Shown: in pieces, positions 31,485 through 38,089 of the stretch | How positions within the stretch are numbered: the stretch's first letter is position 1 | Layout of the letters: each line of letters opens with the position of its first letter | Source of the DNA: an uncultured Flavobacteriales bacterium | GTDB taxonomy: Bacteria > Bacteroidota > Bacteroidia > Flavobacteriales > Crocinitomicaceae | Length of the DNA: 38,089 bases | Direction of reading: 5' to 3' | Assembly: GCA_946480815.1 (NCBI GenBank) | Contig: CAMLLB010000041.1 | Coordinates: 1-38,089, forward strand | Position numbers and translations under genes: made by a program | Notes under the pieces: model-generated | What the model was told of the DNA's origin: nothing | The model's database searches: none | What the model saw: only the letters and a program-made list of their open reading frames with translations

Positions 31485-34400
31485 ATGTTGAAAAACGCGA
31501 CCATGAATTTTTCAAGGTTCATTTTGTGCTTTGCACTTTTGACCTTTGGTTCGGGAAGTTTGTTCGGGCAGGTCTCAGGAATAAAAACTATTCCAACAGA
31601 CTATGCAACGCTTGCAGCATTCGTCACCGATATCAACACAAACGGCATTGGTGCCGGTGGTGTTACTTTAAACATTCCTTCAGGCTATACGGAAACAGCG
31701 CCTGCAGGAGGATTTTCGATTACAGCTACCGGTACGGCGGCAAATCCGATTATTATTCAAGGGACAGGAGGTGCTCCTAAACCAATTTTCACTGCATCTG
31801 CTGCTTTAACTGCTGGTGCTTTGAATGATGGAATCATCAAATTGATCGGAGCGGATTATGTTACACTCTCAGGACTGGACTTAAGAGAAAATGCAGCAAA
31901 CACAACAACAACGGCTGCCTCAAATAACATGACTGAATTTGGTATTGCATTGTTTTACAATACAACCACAGATGGATGTCAGAATGTTACCATAACGGAC
32001 AATACGATCGGTTTGGGGGCAGCTTATCAGAATGCGATGGGGATTTACGCAAATTCCATTCATAATGCGACCAACATGACCACTGGGGCGACCGCAACTA
32101 CTGGTAACAATAACAATTTAACGATTAAAAGAAATACAATTTCGTCAGTTAACTTGGGGATTGTAGTTCTGGGACCGACTGCTGCTGCTGATCATGCATC
32201 TGGCTTGATAATCGGTGGTGCTTCAGGAGATGGGAACTCGATTACCTTCGGATTAACAGGTACATTTTCTGGTTTTGCTAATGTTTCGGGAACTGTTAAC
32301 GGGATTTTAGTTCGTAACGTAAAAAACACAAATTGTTCCTATAATACGCTTGCCAGCAGTGGAACGGTTACTGCAGGTACTTTGAATGGAATTCAGCTTC
32401 AGGCATTTTCCAATACTCCTACAGGAACATTTTCACAAGTGATTTCTAATAATACATTTAATTTGATGTCTGCTGTTGTAGGTGGAGCTGTTGTGGGGAT
32501 TACATCTCCTTCAGGATCTGCTTCTGCTACATCGACACTGGATATGTCAAATAACCAATTTAATGGTTTTGGACACAGTGTGGCTTCTCCAACAGGTACT
32601 TTGACATTTATTTCTACTACCAGTACGAACTTAACCACAACAATTAATAATAACAGTTTCAATAACCTAACTGTTACAACTACTGGTAGTGTTACTTTTG
32701 TGTCTCATTCTTTCACGATCCCATCGGGTGGTTCAACAACGATTTCCAATAACGCCATTGGAACTCAGTTTACAAAATCAGGTGCGGGTGGAACTGTAAC
32801 ATTAACGACTACAAATGGTTCTTCTCAGAATGGGACAACAGCTACCTATGCAAATAATAATTTTTCGAATATTAATTTAACCGGAGGGACTACTTTCACC
32901 GGTTTTAATAATACGGATGGTAATGGTACCGGAACAACAACCAAGAGCATTACCGGAAATACGATTAATAACCTGACAGGAGGTACTTCATCAATTACTT
33001 TGTTGAACGTTAGTTATTTCAATGGGACTCCTACAATTTCAGGGAATACATTTACCAATATTACCGGACAGGGGTCTGTGACGGGAATGAGTATTAATGC
33101 TTCATTAAATACTGCTAATCCGTTGAATGTTAGTTCAAATACGATTTTTGGATTGTCTTCTACTGGAACTGGTGGGGCTGTTATAGGGATTACTTCTTCA
33201 AATACTTCACCGGTAGTTAACATTTCAAATAATGATATCCATGGACTATCTTCAACTGGTGCAAGCTTGGTAAGTGCAATAGCTGTTTCGGGAGGAACAA
33301 TGACCAATGTCAATGCGAACCGTATTTATTCGCTTTCTTCCTCAAATGCCGGGGGTACAGTTTTTGGTGTTAGTATCACCAGTGGTACAGGTGTAAATGT
33401 ATCGAATAACATTATCAGCGAATTGACTGCTCCGGTTGCAAGTGGTGCCGATGTTATCAGAGGAATTAATGTTAACTCTTCTTCAACAGGTGCTGTTTAT
33501 GGTATTTATTACAATTCAGTTTACCTGAGTGGAACTTCTTCGGGGGCAAACTTTGGAACATCCGGGATCTACCATCAGGTAAATGCAACTGCTACAACAG
33601 CTGCATTAGATATGCAAAATAATATTATTATCAATGAAACAACTCCTGTTGGAACTGGAATTGCGGTCGCTTTCCGACGTTCCGGAGTTGCATTGAATAA
33701 TTATGCCTCTGCTTCGAACCGTAATTTGTTTTATGCAGGAACGCCATCAGCGACTCGTTTAATTATGTATGACGGAACAACATCTTATCAGACTTTACCT
33801 TCTTACCAGGCTGTTGTTGTTCCCAGGGATGCGAATTCAATTACAGGTGAAGCTACATTTACTGGTGCTGGTTATGGAGTTGCGGGAAATTTCTTTATTA
33901 GTTTGACTGGTTCAAGTTCTGACTTTTTGCGTCCGGTTGCCGGAATAGTAACACAAGTTGAAGGTGGAGCTGCTCCGGTTACTTCCCCATCCATTACAAC
34001 AGACTTTACAGGTGCAGCACGTTCGGGGACCCCGGATATGGGAGCTTATGAGTTTTCAGGAACAACGCCTGCACCGGTTATTACTTTGAATTCGGTTACA
34101 CCATCAACAACCACTCAATGCGTTGCAACAGCTCGTTTGGTTTCTGTAAATATTACAACTTCTGCAGGAACTATAACAGGTGCCACTATCGGATATTCTG
34201 TGAATGGTGTTCCGCAAACAAATATCGTTATGACGAATGTTTCCGGAACTACCTGGGAAGGAACAATTCCTGTTCCATCACCGTCAAATGCAACAATTGC
34301 ATGGGGGGTAGCAGCAACAAATTCCTTAGGGATCAACAGCGGTTACACAGGAACCACTTATTTTGATGAACCATTATTCGGAAGTACTGCAGGTACAACG

Positions 34401-37400
34401 GCGTCTTCATCGTCAATTTGTGCATCTTCATCAACGAACTTAACGGCATCCTTGATTAAAACCGGAACTGTGGTTACGGGTAACGCTTCAGGAACTTCAT
34501 CATCATCAGGGATTTCCCCTTTCTATCATGGTTACGGAGGTGTTAAAACGCAGTATATTTATCGTGCGTCTGAATTGACAGCGATGGGATTAAGCGCAGG
34601 AAACATTACCTCATTGTCTCTGAATATTACCAGTTTAGGTACAACGACAATGAACTCGTTCACAATTAATGTGGGACATACTGCGCAAAATGCCGCTATC
34701 GCAAATACGGCAATTGTGAGTGGACTTACTCAGGTTTATTCGAATGCAGCTCAAACATTGACTCTGGGAACAAATAATTATGTGTTCTCTACTCCATTCA
34801 ATTGGGATGGTGTGTCTAATATTGTCATTTCATTCAATTATTCAAATGTTAATACGGGTGGAAGCAGCACTTCAGTGACTACTGATGCATCGGTAGCCTT
34901 TACTTCCTCTCTTGCAATATATGCTGATAATGCATCTGCATCTTGTTTATTTACAGCTGTATCTTCAGGTCAGGCTTGTATGGGTACAAGCTCCAATACA
35001 ACTACAAGTACTCGTCCGACGTTTACGATTGCTGGTAATAAGGCACCTGCAATAACATCTGTTTCATGGTCAGATGGAGTTGGAACTGTTGGAACAACGA
35101 ACCCATTATCGGTTTCGCCGACAACTACAACAACGTATACAGCTACAATTACAGCTGCCGGTTGTACGGTTACTCCATCGCCATCAACAACTATCACGGT
35201 AAATCCGCTTCCTGCGACACCAACTGCGACGAACTCTGCGCAATGTGGTACACAGGTTCCAACAGCTTCTGTAACTTCTACAAGTGGTTTGCCAACTCCG
35301 GAATTTAAGTGGTATGATGCGGCAGTTGCAGGAACTGTTCTTCAATCAGGGACCTCAACAACTTATACAACGGCAATTTCATCAACCACTACATTTTATG
35401 TAAGTGAGTTGAATACTGCTACAGGTTGTGAAAGTGCACGTGTTGCTGTTACAATTACGGTTTCTTCACCAGATGCAATTTCTGCTTCGGCATCCGTTTC
35501 GGCTGTCTGTGAAAATGGATCAATTACACTAACTGCTGCGAATACTAATCCGACACCGCTTCAAAATTACACCTATTCATGGTCGGGTGCGGCAGGAAGT
35601 GGAGCGGAAACTCCAGTTGCCGGAAACCCTGTAACAATTAGTCCTACTGTTGCCGGTACTTATCTTTATACAGCAACCGGTACAGATGGTGGTTGTGTAA
35701 CAACAAACACGGTTTCTGTGACAGTTAATCCAAATCCAACTTCAGTTACAGCGAATGCTAACGATGTAAGTATTTGTAATGGAGAAATGATTAACCTGAC
35801 AAGTTCGGCAACATCGAATTCACAAATTGTTCCAACTACAGTGCTTTCTCAGGACTTTAATTCCGGATTTGGAACATGGACTACAACTGCTTCAGGAACG
35901 GCTCCTGCAACAGCTGCATTCGTTCTTCAGAACCCACCATATAGTTATACGACTTACTTCACTAATTTCGCGACTCCGAACGGAGGAGGTTTTGCTATGT
36001 CAAACGCTGATTTGACCGGTTCAGGGAATAAGATCAGAACTACATTGGTTTCTCCTTCATTCAATACAATGGGAATGACAAGTGCGAGCCTAACGTTTGA
36101 AAACCTATACCAAAAATGGAATACAGGAGACAGTCTTGTACGTCTTGAAATTTCAACTAACGGAGGTACATCCTGGACAACACTGAAAGATTATTTGCCT
36201 CTGGGAAGTCAAGGTGTCGTTACATCTGGTGCTCAGGTTCCGGCAAATGAAAATGTATCATTGGCATCATACTTGAATGAGTCTAACTTAAAAATTCGAT
36301 TCAATTACGTTACTACTTACGGGTACTATTGGGTTATTGATAATGTTATTGTGTCAGGGTTACAGTCTGCAGCACCGACTTACAGTTGGACTTCGGCTCC
36401 GGCAGGATTTACTTCAAGTGTTCAAAATCCAGCCGGTGTTGCTCCAACTACGAGCACTAACTATACAGTTACAGTAACAAATAGTTATGGATGTTCTGCT
36501 TCAGGTTCTGTTGCAGTAACGGTAAATCAACCTTCAAGTTCCAGTGTTTCTGCAACAGTTTGTGATACCTATACATGGGCTCAGAATAGTGCTACATATA
36601 CGACTTCGGGAGCATATACTGCTGTCGTTCCGAATGCGGCAGGTTGTGATTCAACAATTACATTGAACCTGACGATTAAGAACAGTACGAGTGCGACAGT
36701 TGCCCATGCAGCTTGTAATACCTACACCTGGCCGATCAACGGTCAGACGTATACGACTTCAGGGACACATACAGCAACCATTATGAATGCTGCAGGTTGT
36801 GATTCGGTGATCACATTGAACCTAACGATCGGAAGTCCTTCTGCATCTTTGTTCCCGATGACGGCTTGTTCATCTTATACATGGCCTCAGACAGGATTGA
36901 CATATACAACTTCGGGTGCTTACAATGATACAGTTCCGAACATGTATGGTTGTGACTCGGTTATTACGTTGAGCTTAACAATCAATCAGCCAACTTCATC
37001 AACTGTTTTGGCAACAGCATGTACTTCATATACCTGGGCACAAAACGGAATGACTTATGTTGCTTCCGGTATGTATAACGATACGATTCCAAATGCAGCA
37101 GGCTGTGATTCGGTAGTTACATTGAATTTGACAATCAATCAGCCGACAACTGCATCTGTTTCTGTAACCGAGTGTACATCGTACACGTGGCCGCAAAATG
37201 GAATGACGTATACAACTTCAGGAGCATACATGGATACTATTCCAAACGCTGCTGGTTGTGACTCCGTGGTTACATTGAACTTAACGATCAATCAACCAAC
37301 AGCGTCCACGTTTACTGTTTCAACTTGTAGCCCGACCTATACCTGGGCTCAAAACGGAACTGTTTACAATGCTTCCGGTATGTACAATGATACAATTCCG

Positions 37401-37904
37401 AATGCTGCAGGATGTGATTCAGTGGTGACTTTGGATTTGACAATCACTCCGTTTGTTGCAACTGCAACGGATAACGGGAACGCGACGATTACAGCTTCTG
37501 CCGGTACCACATACCAATGGATCAACTGTACGACAAATACTCCGGTAGCCGGTGCAACGGCACAGACATTTGCTCCAACTGCAAATGGTACCTATGCTGT
37601 CTTGGTTTCTAACGGAACATGTTCGGATACGTCCAACTGTGTTGTGATCGCGAATGTTGGAATCAAAGAAAATACAGTTTCTGCAATCTCGGTTCATCCG
37701 AACCCGACTCACGATATAGTTATCGTGACAATGGATGCTTCTTCAGCTATTGTTGAAGTAATGGATGTTCAAGGAAAACTGGTTCAGACAACTCAAATTA
37801 AGTCAGGAGATCCAATTGATCTCAGCACTTACGAAAGAGGTGTTTATACATTGAGAATCAAAACAGACCTGGGTACTTCTATCGAGCGAATCGTGAAGAA
37901 CTAA
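31485..37904 (+). CDS. Giant T9SS-sorted beta-helix/adhesin-like surface protein
   Basis: A 2139-residue secreted protein. Its signal peptide lies after a short basic lead (MNFSRFILCFALLTFGSGSLFGQ, possible second start at 31503). Residues about 30-860 form a long right-handed beta-helix with repeated NNxI/NNTF turns (NNNLTIKRNTISS, SNNTFNLMS, NISNNDIHGLSS), closed by SGTPDMGAYEF. Then come Ig-like and SprB/PKD-like parts (about 861-1450). A jelly-roll domain follows (about 1450-1627; LSQDFNSGFGTW, WVIDNVIVSG). Six tandem 51-residue repeats (1682-1988) and a T9SS sorting domain (about 2060-2139; HPNPTHDIVIV, final RIVKN) end the chain. The composition is mostly Thr/Ser/Asn/Gly. Likely a surface adhesin or exopolymer-binding protein. 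Its ligand is unknown. It has its own promoter and terminator. Confidence 0.92.
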   Translation: MLKNATMNFSRFILCFALLTFGSGSLFGQVSGIKTIPTDYATLAAFVTDINTNGIGAGGVTLNIPSGYTETAPAGGFSITATGTAANPIIIQGTGGAPKPIFTASAALTAGALNDGIIKLIGADYVTLSGLDLRENAANTTTTAASNNMTEFGIALFYNTTTDGCQNVTITDNTIGLGAAYQNAMGIYANSIHNATNMTTGATATTGNNNNLTIKRNTISSVNLGIVVLGPTAAADHASGLIIGGASGDGNSITFGLTGTFSGFANVSGTVNGILVRNVKNTNCSYNTLASSGTVTAGTLNGIQLQAFSNTPTGTFSQVISNNTFNLMSAVVGGAVVGITSPSGSASATSTLDMSNNQFNGFGHSVASPTGTLTFISTTSTNLTTTINNNSFNNLTVTTTGSVTFVSHSFTIPSGGSTTISNNAIGTQFTKSGAGGTVTLTTTNGSSQNGTTATYANNNFSNINLTGGTTFTGFNNTDGNGTGTTTKSITGNTINNLTGGTSSITLLNVSYFNGTPTISGNTFTNITGQGSVTGMSINASLNTANPLNVSSNTIFGLSSTGTGGAVIGITSSNTSPVVNISNNDIHGLSSTGASLVSAIAVSGGTMTNVNANRIYSLSSSNAGGTVFGVSITSGTGVNVSNNIISELTAPVASGADVIRGINVNSSSTGAVYGIYYNSVYLSGTSSGANFGTSGIYHQVNATATTAALDMQNNIIINETTPVGTGIAVAFRRSGVALNNYASASNRNLFYAGTPSATRLIMYDGTTSYQTLPSYQAVVVPRDANSITGEATFTGAGYGVAGNFFISLTGSSSDFLRPVAGIVTQVEGGAAPVTSPSITTDFTGAARSGTPDMGAYEFSGTTPAPVITLNSVTPSTTTQCVATARLVSVNITTSAGTITGATIGYSVNGVPQTNIVMTNVSGTTWEGTIPVPSPSNATIAWGVAATNSLGINSGYTGTTYFDEPLFGSTAGTTASSSSICASSSTNLTASLIKTGTVVTGNASGTSSSSGISPFYHGYGGVKTQYIYRASELTAMGLSAGNITSLSLNITSLGTTTMNSFTINVGHTAQNAAIANTAIVSGLTQVYSNAAQTLTLGTNNYVFSTPFNWDGVSNIVISFNYSNVNTGGSSTSVTTDASVAFTSSLAIYADNASASCLFTAVSSGQACMGTSSNTTTSTRPTFTIAGNKAPAITSVSWSDGVGTVGTTNPLSVSPTTTTTYTATITAAGCTVTPSPSTTITVNPLPATPTATNSAQCGTQVPTASVTSTSGLPTPEFKWYDAAVAGTVLQSGTSTTYTTAISSTTTFYVSELNTATGCESARVAVTITVSSPDAISASASVSAVCENGSITLTAANTNPTPLQNYTYSWSGAAGSGAETPVAGNPVTISPTVAGTYLYTATGTDGGCVTTNTVSVTVNPNPTSVTANANDVSICNGEMINLTSSATSNSQIVPTTVLSQDFNSGFGTWTTTASGTAPATAAFVLQNPPYSYTTYFTNFATPNGGGFAMSNADLTGSGNKIRTTLVSPSFNTMGMTSASLTFENLYQKWNTGDSLVRLEISTNGGTSWTTLKDYLPLGSQGVVTSGAQVPANENVSLASYLNESNLKIRFNYVTTYGYYWVIDNVIVSGLQSAAPTYSWTSAPAGFTSSVQNPAGVAPTTSTNYTVTVTNSYGCSASGSVAVTVNQPSSSSVSATVCDTYTWAQNSATYTTSGAYTAVVPNAAGCDSTITLNLTIKNSTSATVAHAACNTYTWPINGQTYTTSGTHTATIMNAAGCDSVITLNLTIGSPSASLFPMTACSSYTWPQTGLTYTTSGAYNDTVPNMYGCDSVITLSLTINQPTSSTVLATACTSYTWAQNGMTYVASGMYNDTIPNAAGCDSVVTLNLTINQPTTASVSVTECTSYTWPQNGMTYTTSGAYMDTIPNAAGCDSVVTLNLTINQPTASTFTVSTCSPTYTWAQNGTVYNASGMYNDTIPNAAGCDSVVTLDLTITPFVATATDNGNATITASAGTTYQWINCTTNTPVAGATAQTFAPTANGTYAVLVSNGTCSDTSNCVVIANVGIKENTVSAISVHPNPTHDIVIVTMDASSAIVEVMDVQGKLVQTTQIKSGDPIDLSTYERGVYTLRIKTDLGTSIERIVKN
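36528..37448 (+). repeat. Six tandem 153-bp repeats inside the giant gene
   Basis: The first cysteine codon of each unit (36561, 36714, 36867, 37020, 37173, 37326) is spaced exactly 153 bases apart, so five units are exactly 51 codons. The sixth carries one extra codon (CSPTYTW instead of CTSYTW). Each unit has CxxYTWxxNGxTY, SGxYxxTxPN, GCDS and a TLNLTI strand, giving two cysteines per unit that could form a disulfide. Units 4 to 6 are most alike. Confidence 0.9.
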
Positions 37905-37928
37905 GGATCTGATTTCTTTTAAAATGCG

Positions 37929-37961
37929 AAAGCGGTCATTCGAAAGAGTGGCCGCTTTTTT
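37929..37961 (+). terminator. Terminator of the giant surface-protein gene
   Basis: AAAGCGGTCA (37929-37938) and TGGCCGCTTT (37949-37958) pair with one G-U, loop TTCGAAAGAG, then a run of T. Confidence 0.85.
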
Positions 37962-38089
37962 ATTGGGGATAATTTGGGATCAAGTAATCGATATGGCTAA
38001 AAATAAAACCACATAGAACACATAGTTTTCATCATTTGGCAAGTTTAATATTATTCTGACGCTTCGGATTTTATGTATTTACTTACTCG
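37962..38089. other. Right edge, no gene seen
   Basis: This is AT-rich sequence with a short tandem CACATAG-AA-CACATAG (38010-38025) that resembles intergenic repeat units. A start or stop of a further gene may lie beyond the edge. Confidence 0.4.

Noticed and set aside
32399..33313. Antisense open frames opposite the giant gene
   Set aside because: They are Val/Ile/Pro-rich shadows of Thr/Ser/Asn-rich coding sequence with no start context or domain.
36528..37448. Possible CRISPR array
   Set aside because: The 153-bp periodicity is in-frame protein repeat with no short identical repeats and unique spacers.
1..38089. Prophage, integrative element or defence island
   Set aside because: I found no integrase, transposase, phage structural gene, nuclease-helicase pair or tRNA-linked boundary. 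Gene style is uniform across the window.

Overview
The window looks like a chromosomal segment of a Bacteroidota bacterium of the order Flavobacteriales, plausibly Fluviicola or another Crocinitomicaceae relative. That placement is inference from protein style. The evidence is six predicted secreted proteins with type IX secretion (T9SS) C-terminal sorting domains, promoters of the Bacteroidetes TAnnTTTG type, few Shine-Dalgarno sites, AT-rich intergenic DNA, and families typical of the group (DUF4836, DUF5777, M43 cytophagalysin-like protease, secreted tricorn homolog). I see no rRNA, tRNA, CRISPR array, transposase, integrase or phage gene.

Layout. 1-1740 (minus) is the N-terminal 580 codons of a DUF4157/eCIS-core protein that also carries a second HExxH motif and runs off the left edge. 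1974-2600 is a small outer-membrane barrel, convergent with a tricorn-type S41 protease (2646-5915, minus). 6180-6764 is a T9SS-sorted cupredoxin, 6983-8269 a PLP aminotransferase, 8568-11420 a T9SS-sorted M43 metalloprotease, and 11681-12793 a TolB/CsgG-like domain fused to a probable barrel. 12914-15159 (minus) holds creD, a winged-helix regulator and a polytopic membrane protein. A near-identical dyad lies in front of both transcription units. yidD (15237-15494, minus) diverges from an unknown membrane protein (15559-16665). A shortened four-helix-bundle gene (16730-16996) follows, inside a 14-bp inverted repeat. 17161-18114 is a lytic transglycosylase-like protein, convergent with msrB. 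18761-20251 is a DUF4836 lipoprotein and 20353-20919 an acidic unknown protein.

21004-24417 (minus) is a probable five-gene cluster: a DUF5777 barrel, YceI, a small membrane protein, a mono-heme cytochrome c lipoprotein, and a T9SS-sorted protein with one CxxCH motif. It looks like an envelope or surface redox module of unknown purpose. 24633-25418 encodes an unknown exported protein made of two copies of one domain. accA (25576-26532, minus) and ispE (26592-27395) are housekeeping genes for fatty-acid and isoprenoid precursor synthesis. The right end is surface proteins: a T9SS FG-GAP repeat protein (27465-29738, minus), a T9SS SGNH hydrolase with PKD domain (29831-31084), and a 2139-residue T9SS beta-helix/adhesin-like protein (31485-37904) ending in six tandem 51-residue repeats.

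Most unusual structure is outside the genes. A dispersed 16-mer, CTGAGCGnAGTCGAAG, occurs at least five times. A separate 33-50 bp repeat occurs twice, each time downstream of a minus-strand gene. Two perfect loopless palindromes of 36 and 44 bp separate convergent genes, and the paired creD/regulator operators look like an autoregulated circuit. I do not see a clear-cut new multi-gene defence or mobile system. The best leads are the creD regulatory circuit, the heme/YceI/T9SS cluster and the truncated eCIS-core protein.
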